From the NCBI GenBank assembly GCA_034436555.1, contig DAOTUU010000033.1, positions 248,001 to 312,000 of the forward strand: a DNA stretch of 64,000 bases, given 5' to 3'. Both the position numbers and the translations under genes were made by a program. Below the pieces are notes generated by a model. That model searched no databases. It was not told the DNA's origin and worked only from the letters and a program-made list of their open reading frames with translations. Below, in pieces: positions 35,471 through 44,049 of the stretch. The DNA is from JAFMJV01 sp034436555. Its GTDB lineage: Bacteria > Chloroflexota > Limnocylindria > Limnocylindrales > CSP1-4. Position 1 is the first letter of the stretch. Every line of letters starts with the position of its first letter.

Positions 35471-36292
35471 ATGTCCGTGTCCGCGAACGACCGCCCGGCT
35501 GCCTCCTCCGGCGACCGCCTGGGCTATCTCATCGGCGTCTTCGGGTGCGCCTTCTCGATCACCGCGCTGTGGCTGTGCATGCGCGCCGTGTTGGACATCG
35601 GCGGCTCCTGCGGGTCGGGTGGGCCCTACGAGATCGCCGTGCCCTGCCCGCCAGGGGTCGACCTGCTGCTCGTGCTGGCGTTCCCGCTGGGGTTCGCCTC
35701 GGTCGGGCTGATGGTCTGGAAGGGAGCCCGCCTGGGCGCCGCCTGGGTGGCCCTGGCGGGGCTGGCGTGGCCCGCGGTGTTCCTGTCGCTGGGCTGGAAC
35801 TTCATCGAGTACGGGCTCTGGCCGCCGGTCACCGGGGACCCCGGGCTGGGATTCCTCATCCCCGGGGTGGTCTTCCTGGTGATGGGCGGTGTGCCGCTCT
35901 GGTTCTGGTGGATCGGCCGCGGCGATGCCCCGGCCGTGCCGGGATCGCGAGGGACGCGTGCCCGGTCGGATCTGCGCCAGCTGCGCGACCTGCGGGATGC
36001 GATGGCGCACGCGGCGGTCGACGCGCGCCGCAGGGGTGGCCCGACGGCCGACCGGCTGACCGTGCGCCAGGCGATGTCCCTGCCGGGGTCGTCGGACTCG
36101 GCCCCGCCGCCATCCCCGGCGGTCGCGGTCGCGCCGGCCCCCGACGCCGGCGGCGAGGGGGACCGCAGCGAGGCGTTCGTGGCCCAGCTGGAACGCCTCG
36201 CGGTGCTCCACCGCGCGGGCGACCTGTCGCTGCTCGAGTTCCAGGCCGCCAAGGCCGCGCTCCTCGCGAACGCGGGCGGGGACCCGCGATGA
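35471..36292 (+). CDS. four-TM membrane protein with SHOCT-like C-terminus
   Basis: 273 residues. Transmembrane helices at ~18-42, ~58-80, ~86-108 and ~122-146. A basic cytoplasmic region and Pro/Ala linker lead to a final ~35 residues (AQLERLAVLHRAGDLSLLEFQAAKAALL) that match the short SHOCT oligomerisation motif pattern (LxxLxxxGxLTxxEFxxxKxxLL). Its stop overlaps the next small gene (ATGA). Function unknown. Confidence 0.7.
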   Translation: MSVSANDRPAASSGDRLGYLIGVFGCAFSITALWLCMRAVLDIGGSCGSGGPYEIAVPCPPGVDLLLVLAFPLGFASVGLMVWKGARLGAAWVALAGLAWPAVFLSLGWNFIEYGLWPPVTGDPGLGFLIPGVVFLVMGGVPLWFWWIGRGDAPAVPGSRGTRARSDLRQLRDLRDAMAHAAVDARRRGGPTADRLTVRQAMSLPGSSDSAPPPSPAVAVAPAPDAGGEGDRSEAFVAQLERLAVLHRAGDLSLLEFQAAKAALLANAGGDPR

Positions 36293-36399
36293 GCGGTTCG
36301 CCCGTGGGCCGCGGATTCCGCATCGCGGTGCTGTCCGTGATCGTGCTCGGGATCCTTGCGGCGATGTGGCTCGTGGAGCACCTGCTCGCGCCCGCCTGA
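36289..36399 (+). CDS. 36-residue single-TM protein
   Basis: MSGSPVGRGFRIAVLSVIVL continues through a hydrophobic helix (~11-32) to a short tail. ATG overlaps the upstream stop by four bases, which favours real translation. A hairpin terminator follows. Function unknown. Confidence 0.5.
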   Translation: MSGSPVGRGFRIAVLSVIVLGILAAMWLVEHLLAPA

Positions 36400-36446
36400 C
36401 GGTCCCGCGGTCGACTCCGGCGGAGCGCCCGGCGCGCCGCACCCTC

Positions 36447-36463
36447 GGTGGCCGCCGGCCACC
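36447..36463. terminator. bidirectional hairpin between convergent genes
   Basis: Perfect 7-bp stem GGTGGCC / GGCCACC with a 3-base loop, in the 79-bp gap between the plus-strand pair and the minus-strand secreted protein. Confidence 0.55.
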
Positions 36464-36478
36464 CGGCGACGCGTCGGA

Positions 36479-37429
36479 TCAGCCGTCGACGTCGGCGATC
36501 CTGATGAACCGGCCGGCCTCGGGCGCCCACAGCACCGACGTGATGCGGGTGTCCGCAGGGACGTTGTAGCCCACGTATCCGGAGCTGCGGTCGTCCGGCG
36601 CGAGCACCTGGGCCTGGAGGTCCGGCACGATGTCCTCGGCGGGACGCGGCACACGGCTGGGCCGGATGAAGCGCCCGTTCTCGTCCTGGAGGACGATCTG
36701 CCAGGGATCGAAGCCCAGCTGCTGGTCGATGGCCGCCTGGAACACCACGGTCGCGAGGACATAGCGCGTTCCCTCGGCCGGGGGCTGCGCCGGATCGAAC
36801 TCGGTGTAGGGATCGCGGATCGCCCGCACCGTGACCGTCCCGTGCGAGACGCCCGCGGCGTCGGCGACCTCCACCTCCGTGCCCACTGGCCTGGGCTCGG
36901 CCTGGGTGAACGTGCTGAGCGTGATCATCCGCTCGCTCTCCGGCAGGTACAGCACCGCATCGCTCACGGCGCCCGTGGGCACCTTGAAGCCGATGGCACC
37001 CGACAGCCGGTCACCGGGCCCCATGGTCTGGCTCTGGAAGTCGGGCAGCGTCACCGGCTGGACACGCGGCAGGCTGGAGGACCATCGAAGGTAGCCCTCC
37101 GCGTCCTGGAGCACGATGGCGTAGGGGTCCGCCCAGAACGGCTGGTCGGCCGCGGCCTCGAACACCACGTCCAGCAGCACGTAGCGCTCACCCTCGGCGG
37201 GTGGGTAGGTCGGGTCGAACTCCGTGTACGGATCGGCGACCGACCGGATGGTGACGGTGCCGTGGGTGACGCCATCGGCGTCGACGTACGGCGTGCCGCC
37301 CTCGGGCGATGTGACGGGCGGCGGCGAGTCGGCCGGTGATGGCGACGCATCCTGCGCCATGACCGGCAGGCCGCCCGCCAGCATGACGGTCGCCATGACG
37401 ATGGAGCTGAACGACGATCGGTCGCGCAT
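36479..37429 (-). CDS. secreted protein with two copies of a DUF4352-like beta domain
   Basis: 316 residues from ATG 37429 with SD GAGGGGAG. Signal peptide ends at GGLPVMAQD, then a Pro/Ser-rich linker. Two homologous halves follow: each has GVTHGTVTIRS / GVSHGTVTVRA, DPYTEFDP, PPAEGERYVLLDVVF / PPAEGTRYVLATVVF and a PYAIVLQDAEG / PWQIVLQDENG strand. This is an internal duplication of a DUF4352/immunoglobulin-like domain typical of secreted proteins of Gram-positive-type bacteria. No catalytic residues recognised. Confidence 0.75.
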   Translation of the reverse strand: MRDRSSFSSIVMATVMLAGGLPVMAQDASPSPADSPPPVTSPEGGTPYVDADGVTHGTVTIRSVADPYTEFDPTYPPAEGERYVLLDVVFEAAADQPFWADPYAIVLQDAEGYLRWSSSLPRVQPVTLPDFQSQTMGPGDRLSGAIGFKVPTGAVSDAVLYLPESERMITLSTFTQAEPRPVGTEVEVADAAGVSHGTVTVRAIRDPYTEFDPAQPPAEGTRYVLATVVFQAAIDQQLGFDPWQIVLQDENGRFIRPSRVPRPAEDIVPDLQAQVLAPDDRSSGYVGYNVPADTRITSVLWAPEAGRFIRIADVDG

Positions 37430-37579
37430 CGGTGCGTCTCCCCTCATGTCCGTGCGATGGCCGCCCCAACGACCCGCGGCCAGCCTACACCAGGCGGAGG
37501 CTGCATCGCGAGAGCGTTCCGGCCCTGCCGCCGATGGGCCGATCGGCATCGCCCGGGGAGCGCGCCCGCCGGCCCGCGG

Positions 37580-39898
37580 TCAGGCCTGGTCGCGCTGGAC
37601 CGAGATGATGTCGCGCAGCTGCTCCAGGCGTGACATGACCTTGGCGAGCTGGGCCACGGAGGTCACCTGGAGGGTGGCCTGGATCGTGGCGCGGTGGCCG
37701 TCCTGGACCATGACGTGCGCCGACACGATGCTGATCTTGTGCTCCGCGACGATGCTCGTGACATCCGCGAGGAGCCCGGTGCGGTCATAGCCGTCGAGGC
37801 GGACGGCGATGGGGTACGTCTGCTGGAGCGCCGCCTCCCACTCCACGTCGATGAGTCGCTCGATGTCCCGCTCGTTGACGATCGTGGCGCAGGTCGCGAG
37901 GTGCACGGTGACGCCGCGGCCGCGCGAGATGAAGCCCGTGATGGGATCGCCGGGAATCGGGTGGCAGCACTTCGCGAAGCGCACGAGCAGGTCGCCCACG
38001 CCCTTGACCCGGACACCGCCGGTGCGCGGCGGCGGTGGCGGCGCGACCTGGGGCAGCACCGCCTGGTTGGCATCATCGGCGACGCCCAGGCGCATGACCA
38101 CGGTCTGTGCGGAGATCGCGCCGTAGCCGATGGCGGCGAAGAAGTCGTCCAGGCTCCCGAATCGGTCGCGATCCACCTGCTCCTGGAGCAGGTCCTGGGG
38201 GATCCGGTCGATGGACGTGCGGGCCAGGCGGTGCAGCTCCCGGTCCAGCGCGGCCTTGCCGTGGGCGATGTTCTCATCCCGCTGCTGGCGCTTGAACCAT
38301 TGCCGGATCTTCTCCTTGGCATGGCTCGTGGTGACCACGCCGAGCCAGTCGCGCGACGGGCCGTGGGCGGCGCGCGTGGTCACGATCTCCACGATGTCGC
38401 CGTTCTTGAGCCGGTAGTCCAGAGCCACGAGCCGGTTGTTCACCTTCGCGCCGATGCAGGCATGGCCCACGTCGGTATGGATGCGGTATGCGAAGTCCAG
38501 GGGGGTGGCGCCGGCTGGCAGATCCTTGACGTCTCCCCGGGGCGTGAACACGAACACCTGGTCGCGGAAGATGTCGACCTTGACGCCCTCGACGAACTCC
38601 GTCGCGTCCGACACCTCGCGCTGCCAGTCCACCAGCTGGCGCAGCCAGGCGAGCTTCGCGTCGTAGGCGCGGTCGGAGCGCGACCCCTCCTTGTAGCGCC
38701 AGTGCGCCGCGACGCCCATCTCCGACACGCGGTGCATGTCGTACGTCCGGATCTGGACCTCCAGCGGCTTTCCGTCGAGCGCGACCACGGCCGTGTGGAG
38801 CGACTGATAGCCGTTCGTCTTGGGCACCGCGATGTAGTCGTCGAACTGGCCCGGGATCGGGCGCCACAGGGTGTGGACGACGCCCAGGGCACCGTAGCAG
38901 TCCCGGGTGTCCTCCACGAGCACCCGCAGCGCGTGCAGGTCGTAGATCTCCTCGAGGCGCGCCTGCTTGCGCTGCATCTTCCGGTGGATGCTGTAGATGT
39001 GCTTGGGCCGGCCCGAGATGTCCGCGTGGACGCCGGCATCCACGAGCGCCGCGTCCAGCACCACCATGGCGCGCTTGACGTACGCCTCGCGGAACCGGCG
39101 GTGGCTCTCGAGCTGCCGGGCCAGCTGGCGGTAGGCCTCGGGATCGAGGATCTTGAACGCGAGGTCCTCCAGCTCCCACTTGATCTGCCAGATGCCCAGG
39201 CGCTCCGCGAGGGGCGCGTAGATCTCCATCGTCTGGCGCGCGATGCGCTGCTGCTTCTCGATGGGCAATGCCGCGAGGGTGCGCATGTTGTGGAGCCGGT
39301 CGGCAAGCTTGATGAGGACGACGCGGATGTCCTCCGCCATCGCCAGGAACATCTTGCGGATGTTCTCCGCCTGCTGCTCCTCGTGCGTTCGGGCGCTGAA
39401 CTTGGACAGCTTGGTGACGCCGTCCACCAGGCGGGCGACCTCGGCGCCGAACCGCTCCTCCACGTCCGCGAGCGAGGCGTCCGTGTCCTCCGGCACGTCG
39501 TGGAGCAGCGCCGCCTGGACGGTCACCACGTCCAGACCCAGCTCCGCGAGCGTCTGCGCCACCGCCAGCGGATGCACGATGTACTGCTCCCCGCTGGCCC
39601 GGCGCTGCGGCGCATGGGCCTCGAGCGCGAACCGGTACGCGGCCTCCACCTCGGCCGGATCCGCCGCGGGATAGCGCTCGTGGATCTCCGACTCGAGCCG
39701 CTTCTCCGCGGCATCGAGCTGCGCCTGCGAGGTGAGCGCCGGGGGTGAACCCTGCCCGTCCGGTCGTGCCGCAGCGAGAGGGGTCTGCATCCCGGCGGGC
39801 GTCCCGGCGATGGCCGCGGCGGGGGCCGCGGCGGCGCGCTCCGACTCGCCGCCGCGAGTGTCGAGGAGGTCGGCCGCAGTCGGGTCGCTGATGGACAT
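37580..39898 (-). CDS. bifunctional (p)ppGpp synthetase/hydrolase RelA/SpoT
   Basis: Makes and degrades the stringent-response alarmone. 772 residues from ATG 39898. After an Ala-rich N-terminal extension of ~65 residues, the HD hydrolase domain is intact (HDVPEDT, LIKLADRLHNMRTL), so hydrolysis is likely. The synthetase domain has GRPKHIYSIHRKMQRK and LEVQIRTYDMHRVSE. TGS (VFVFTPRGDVKDLPAGATPLDF-type), zinc-finger (FAKCCHPIPGDPI) and ACT (RLDGYDRTGLLADVTSIVAE) domains complete a Rel architecture. A TACACT hexamer lies nine bases upstream of the start. Confidence 0.95.
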   Translation of the reverse strand: MSISDPTAADLLDTRGGESERAAAAPAAAIAGTPAGMQTPLAAARPDGQGSPPALTSQAQLDAAEKRLESEIHERYPAADPAEVEAAYRFALEAHAPQRRASGEQYIVHPLAVAQTLAELGLDVVTVQAALLHDVPEDTDASLADVEERFGAEVARLVDGVTKLSKFSARTHEEQQAENIRKMFLAMAEDIRVVLIKLADRLHNMRTLAALPIEKQQRIARQTMEIYAPLAERLGIWQIKWELEDLAFKILDPEAYRQLARQLESHRRFREAYVKRAMVVLDAALVDAGVHADISGRPKHIYSIHRKMQRKQARLEEIYDLHALRVLVEDTRDCYGALGVVHTLWRPIPGQFDDYIAVPKTNGYQSLHTAVVALDGKPLEVQIRTYDMHRVSEMGVAAHWRYKEGSRSDRAYDAKLAWLRQLVDWQREVSDATEFVEGVKVDIFRDQVFVFTPRGDVKDLPAGATPLDFAYRIHTDVGHACIGAKVNNRLVALDYRLKNGDIVEIVTTRAAHGPSRDWLGVVTTSHAKEKIRQWFKRQQRDENIAHGKAALDRELHRLARTSIDRIPQDLLQEQVDRDRFGSLDDFFAAIGYGAISAQTVVMRLGVADDANQAVLPQVAPPPPPRTGGVRVKGVGDLLVRFAKCCHPIPGDPITGFISRGRGVTVHLATCATIVNERDIERLIDVEWEAALQQTYPIAVRLDGYDRTGLLADVTSIVAEHKISIVSAHVMVQDGHRATIQATLQVTSVAQLAKVMSRLEQLRDIISVQRDQA

Positions 39899-39907
39899 GG
39901 GCCGTCC

Positions 39908-39913
39908 AGTGTA
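39908..39913 (-). promoter_or_regulatory. candidate leaderless -10 element of relA/spoT
   Basis: TACACT on the minus strand, nine bases before ATG 39898. The divergent gene starts only 38 bases away, so both promoters share this interval. Confidence 0.42.
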
Positions 39914-39936
39914 CCGTCTGCCGTTGGAGGCCCCCG

Positions 39937-41271
39937 ATGATGACCCGACCGCAGATGCCCGCGCGCCCCCGCCACGCACCGCTCGTGATGCTGCTGGTCG
40001 CCCTGCTGCTGGGGGGCGTCGGCGGCATGGCGGCTCGGACGCCCGCCGCATCCGCGGGCGGTCGCGTCCACGTCGGCCCGCTCGCGCTGGCCCAGGCGTC
40101 CCCGTCGGCGTCGCCGGGTCCCCTCGCCTCCCCGCTCGCATCGATCGTGCCGGCGCCGTTCGATGCGGCGCTCGCCGAGGCGCTCCAGCGGGTCGTCGAC
40201 GCGTCGTGGAGGCGCATCCCGGCACCCGGCATCTCGGTGGCGGTGCGATTGGCCGACGGGCGCATCTGGACCGGCGTGGCCGGCGACCGCCGCCTGTCGC
40301 CGCCCGAGCCGGTCGACCCGGACACCGTGTTCGCCATCGCGAGCATCACCAAGACGTTCGTGACCGCGGTCGTGCTCCAGCTCGTCGATGAGGGGCGGCT
40401 CTCCCTGGATGACCCGCTGGGCCGCTTCCTGCCCCGCTTCCCGCGCGCCCGGGACATCACCATCCGACAGCTCCTGGGTCACACCAGCGGCGTGGCCGAC
40501 TACTTCGGGAGCCCGAGCTATGCGAGCAGGGTGTTCAGCCGTCCGGGCCGCACCTGGACCCGGGCCCAGATCCTGCGCCTCGTGGGCGCGTCCTACTGCG
40601 ACCCTGGCGACTGCTTCCGCTACTCCAACACGAACTTCGTGCTGCTCGGCCTGGTGGTCGAACAGGTGACCGGGAAGGACCTGTCGACGGTCATCCGGCG
40701 GCGCCTGCTCGATCCGCTGGGCCTCGACCGCACCGTGTTCCAGCCCGACGAGCGCACGCCGCGAGACGCCGCGCACGGACACCTGTGGGGCGGCGGTGAC
40801 ACGTTCTACGACCAGACGGGCAGCAGCCGGGTGCTGCCGCATCGCTCGGCATCCACGGTGGCCTGGGCGGCGGGCGCCATGGCTTCCACGGCCGGCGACC
40901 TGGCGCGCTGGGCGGCGGCGCTGTACGGCGGCGACGTGCTGTCGGATGCGGCACGAGCGGAGATGCTCACCTTCCGCCGCAGGGATGCGTACGGGCTGGG
41001 GACGCGCACCCGCCAGTTCGGCGGACACCGCGCTATCGGCCATCTGGGAGGCATCCGGGGCTACGAGCTCGCGATGTGGTACTTCCCGGACGCTGGCGCG
41101 TCCGTGGTCGTGCTCACGAACCGCGGCCTGTTCAGCACCGACCGGACCGTGAAGCTGCTCACGAAGGCGCTGTTCCGCCACCTCGACGGGGATTCGACGC
41201 TCTCCCCGGCGCCATCACCGAGCGCCTCCGGCGCCCCGCTCCCCTCCCCGTCGGCCGCGCCCCCGGCCTGA
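39937..41271 (+). CDS. secreted serine hydrolase, class C beta-lactamase/PBP-like fold
   Basis: 444 residues with SD GGAGG before ATG 39937. Signal peptide (LVMLLVALLLGGVGGMAA), then a Ser/Pro linker. Catalytic SxxK is SITK in FAIASITKTFVTA; the second motif YxN is FRYSNTNFVLLG; the third is HLGG in AIGHLGGIRGY. This is the Beta-lactamase superfamily used by D,D-peptidases, esterases and lactamases. A C-terminal Ser/Pro-rich tail is probably unstructured. Substrate not predictable; resistance function should not be assumed. Confidence 0.88.
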   Translation: MMTRPQMPARPRHAPLVMLLVALLLGGVGGMAARTPAASAGGRVHVGPLALAQASPSASPGPLASPLASIVPAPFDAALAEALQRVVDASWRRIPAPGISVAVRLADGRIWTGVAGDRRLSPPEPVDPDTVFAIASITKTFVTAVVLQLVDEGRLSLDDPLGRFLPRFPRARDITIRQLLGHTSGVADYFGSPSYASRVFSRPGRTWTRAQILRLVGASYCDPGDCFRYSNTNFVLLGLVVEQVTGKDLSTVIRRRLLDPLGLDRTVFQPDERTPRDAAHGHLWGGGDTFYDQTGSSRVLPHRSASTVAWAAGAMASTAGDLARWAAALYGGDVLSDAARAEMLTFRRRDAYGLGTRTRQFGGHRAIGHLGGIRGYELAMWYFPDAGASVVVLTNRGLFSTDRTVKLLTKALFRHLDGDSTLSPAPSPSASGAPLPSPSAAPPA

Positions 41272-41287
41272 TCCGCGGGCGCCCCGG

Positions 41288-42460
41288 TCAGCCGTCGGCG
41301 GCTGTGGGCGCCCCGGTCGATCGTCGGCGATCGCCCAGGCGCCACGCGGTCCGCACCATCCCGCCCCGCAGGCGAGACGGCGCGACCTCATGGGCCCCCA
41401 CGAACGACACGGGTCGGGCACCCCACTGGAGCTTGAAGCGATACAGGTTCCACAGCGGATGGGAGTCGTCCTGGGGCAGGCCCGCGGCCGCGTGCGTGTC
41501 CACGCCACCCAGGTCATAGGTCGTGAAGCCCGCCTCCGCCGCCCAGCGGATGATCGTCCACTGCAGCAGGAAGTTGCCGGGCACCCGCCCCTGCTCGGTG
41601 TCTCCCTCGCCCGCCTGGAACAGGATCGCCCTCGCACCCGCGTGGTGGACGAGCGTGTGGGCGATGTCCCGTCCGTCCAGCCGCGCGAACCACAGCGAGG
41701 CCGCTCCCGCCTCGATGAGGACCCGCGAGGCGGCCGAGTGGTATGCCTCGGGGCGAGGCGTGAACCCGGTCCGGTCCCCGGTCCGGGCAAGCATCCGGTA
41801 GGCCGCCTCGAGCGCCGGAGCCAGCTCCGCGGGGTCGCTGTGGCGGTCCAGGCGCACGATCTCCACGCCCGCCCTGCGAGCCTTCTCCACGTTCCTGCGG
41901 GTGTTCTCGTTGACGAGCGCCCGCTGGGCCGCCTCATCGCGATGAAGCGGCAGCAGCATGCCCGTGCGGGACACCTGGATCTGCCTGCGGGCGGGCGTGA
42001 ACCCGGCACCCAGCAGCGCGATCTCGAGCGGCGTGCCCGACTCCCAGGCCGGGTCGAGGACCAGCAGCGCCGCGCGGCGTGACCGCGCGATGCGCACCAG
42101 GCCCGCCAGCGCTCCGCGCACCGCAGCCGGATCGTCACGCAGCAGCACCGGACCGAACGGCGCGTACAGGAACCGCCCCGGCAGCGCGGTCACGCGTCCG
42201 ATGCGCGGCCCCCTCGGCAGGCGGCGAGCCAGCGGACCCGCCACGAGCCGCTCCTGGATCGAGACGACCGCGACGGGTCCGTCCGCGTCCTCGATGCGAT
42301 AGCGCCCCACGTCCCAGCCGGCGGCGCCCTTGAACGCCCCCCAGGCGTGCGACTGGAGCGCCTCGCCCCGCGGTGAACGGACCGCGAGCGCATCCCAGGC
42401 GTCCGGTGCGGGCGCCGCCAGCGTCACGACCCGGACGCCGGGCCCGCGGTCGTCGCTCAC
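41288..42460 (-). CDS. FemAB/FemX-family aminoacyltransferase (copy 5, diverged)
   Basis: 390 residues, GTG start overlapping the murE stop by four bases. More diverged than the other copies: GEALQSHAWGAFKGAAGW and FLYAPFGPVLLRDD in the first GNAT domain; NTRRNVEKARRAGVEIV linking helix; VPGNFLLQWTIIRWAAEAG and TTYDLGGVDTH in the second, with a C-terminal NLYRFKLQWGARPVSFVG strand as in FemX lipid II ligases. Position directly after murE supports a role in extending the stem-peptide side chain. Confidence 0.85.
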   Translation of the reverse strand: MSDDRGPGVRVVTLAAPAPDAWDALAVRSPRGEALQSHAWGAFKGAAGWDVGRYRIEDADGPVAVVSIQERLVAGPLARRLPRGPRIGRVTALPGRFLYAPFGPVLLRDDPAAVRGALAGLVRIARSRRAALLVLDPAWESGTPLEIALLGAGFTPARRQIQVSRTGMLLPLHRDEAAQRALVNENTRRNVEKARRAGVEIVRLDRHSDPAELAPALEAAYRMLARTGDRTGFTPRPEAYHSAASRVLIEAGAASLWFARLDGRDIAHTLVHHAGARAILFQAGEGDTEQGRVPGNFLLQWTIIRWAAEAGFTTYDLGGVDTHAAAGLPQDDSHPLWNLYRFKLQWGARPVSFVGAHEVAPSRLRGGMVRTAWRLGDRRRSTGAPTAADG

Positions 42461-44049
42461 GATGACGTCCCGGTCGCCGTCCAGCCCAGGCCCGCCAGCA
42501 CCTCGCGCGCCACGGTCGCCTCGTCCCAGGCCAGCGTCCCCGATGCCCGCTCGATGGTCTGCTCGTGGCCCTTGCCGGCGAGCAGCACGACATCGCCGGG
42601 CCTCGCGCGGGCCATCGCCTGTTCGATGGCGGCACGCCGGTCGGCGATGAGGAGGAGCGACCGGCCGCGGATGCCGCCACCCTGCTCGGCACCCTCGGCG
42701 ATCTCCTCGAGGATCGCCTCGGGATCCTCCGAGCGGCCATCCTCGTCGGTGAGCACGACCAGCCGGCAGCGCTCCGCGGCCACGCGGCCCATCTCCGGTC
42801 GCTTCGTGCGGTCACGGTCGCCCGCGGAGCCGAACACCGCGACGAGCCCGCCCCCGTCGGCCGCCGCCGCCGGCGCGAGGTTGTCCAGCACCTTCGCCAG
42901 CGAGTCGGCGGTGTGGGCATAGTCCACGATGACGCCGAAGGGCTGTCCCCGGTCGATCCGCTGCATCCGTCCGGGCACGCTCTCCACGGCCCCGATGCCG
43001 GCGCGCATGGCGGCCGGATCCAGGCGCAGCGCCTCTCCCACCCCGATCGCGGCGAGCGCGTTGTGGGCGTTGAAGCGGCCCGCCAGCCGCAGCGCCAGGT
43101 CGTCCTCCCAGCGGGGCGTGCGGACGCGCAGTCGCATCCCGGTCGCGTCCTCTCGCAGACTGAGCGTCCGGATGTCGGCGGTCGGGCCCGCGCCATAGCC
43201 GTGGACGGTCGCGCCCGCCGCGCGCGCGGCGGCGCCGAACGCGCCCGCGACGGGATCGTCCAGGTTGACGACGGCGTGCTTGCCGTGGCCCTTCTCGGGG
43301 TTGGCGGGACCGCTCGCGAGCCACTCGAACAGGCGTCGCTTGGCCGCGATGTACGCGTCGCGGGTGCCGTGGAACTCGAGGTGCTCGGAGGTGACGTTGG
43401 TGAGCACGCCGACGTCGTAGGCGACCTCCGCGACACGGTCCTGGGCGAGGCCGTGGGAGGTGGACTCGACGACGGCCCAGCGATCTCCGGCATCGCGCAT
43501 CGCGGCCAGCTGGGCCTGGAGCTCGGGCGCCTCGGGCGTGGTCGCCCGGGCCGGGTTGCCCCGGCTGCGCCCGCCCACGATGACATCGATGGTGCCGGTC
43601 AGGCCGGTCTGGAGGCCGCACGCCTCGAGCATCGCCCGCACCAGCCACGCGGTGGTCGTCTTGCCGTCCGTGCCGGTGATGCCGACCACGCCCAGGTCGC
43701 GGCTCGGCTGATCGTGGATCCAGGCCGCGGCCAGCGCGAGGGCCCGCCGCCCCTGGGTCACCAGCAGCTGCGGCACCGGCAGACCGGGCGTCGCTCGCTC
43801 CGCCACGACCGCCACCGCGCCCGAGGCCACCGCCGCCGGGACATGGTCGTGGCCGTCGGCGTGCCGGCCCCCGATGGCCACGAACAGGTCGCCCGGCGCC
43901 ACGCGTCGGGAGTCCATCGCGACGGCGCGCACGAGGAGGTGCGCCGCCGGCTCCGCGTTCACCGCGAGGATGGCGCGCAGCAGCCCGCGCGCCGCGAGCA
44001 GGCCAACGAGACGGCCGAGCATCCGGCTCCGGTCGTCGGCCCGCGTCAT
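42457..44049 (-). CDS. murE: UDP-MurNAc-tripeptide synthetase MurE
   Basis: Adds the third, diamino-acid residue to UDP-MurNAc-L-Ala-D-Glu. 530 residues from ATG 44049. The substrate domain is followed by the Mur ligase P-loop GITGTDGKTTTAWL (~122), the carbamylated-Lys region around TTPEAPELQAQL, TNVTSEHLEFHGTRDAYIAAK, and C-terminal VIVDYAHTADSLAKVL and FGSAGDRDRTKRPEMG. At the amino-acid-specificity position the meso-DAP signature DNPR is replaced by EDGR (TDEDGRSEDPEAI), so L-Lys or L-Orn is more likely than DAP. It sits among FemX-like genes. Confidence 0.94.
   Translation of the reverse strand: MTRADDRSRMLGRLVGLLAARGLLRAILAVNAEPAAHLLVRAVAMDSRRVAPGDLFVAIGGRHADGHDHVPAAVASGAVAVVAERATPGLPVPQLLVTQGRRALALAAAWIHDQPSRDLGVVGITGTDGKTTTAWLVRAMLEACGLQTGLTGTIDVIVGGRSRGNPARATTPEAPELQAQLAAMRDAGDRWAVVESTSHGLAQDRVAEVAYDVGVLTNVTSEHLEFHGTRDAYIAAKRRLFEWLASGPANPEKGHGKHAVVNLDDPVAGAFGAAARAAGATVHGYGAGPTADIRTLSLREDATGMRLRVRTPRWEDDLALRLAGRFNAHNALAAIGVGEALRLDPAAMRAGIGAVESVPGRMQRIDRGQPFGVIVDYAHTADSLAKVLDNLAPAAAADGGGLVAVFGSAGDRDRTKRPEMGRVAAERCRLVVLTDEDGRSEDPEAILEEIAEGAEQGGGIRGRSLLLIADRRAAIEQAMARARPGDVVLLAGKGHEQTIERASGTLAWDEATVAREVLAGLGWTATGTSS

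Noticed and set aside
39937..41271. Serine hydrolase as a beta-lactamase resistance gene
   Set aside because: SxxK, YxN and HxG are shared by many esterases and peptidases; sequence alone gives no reason to infer resistance.
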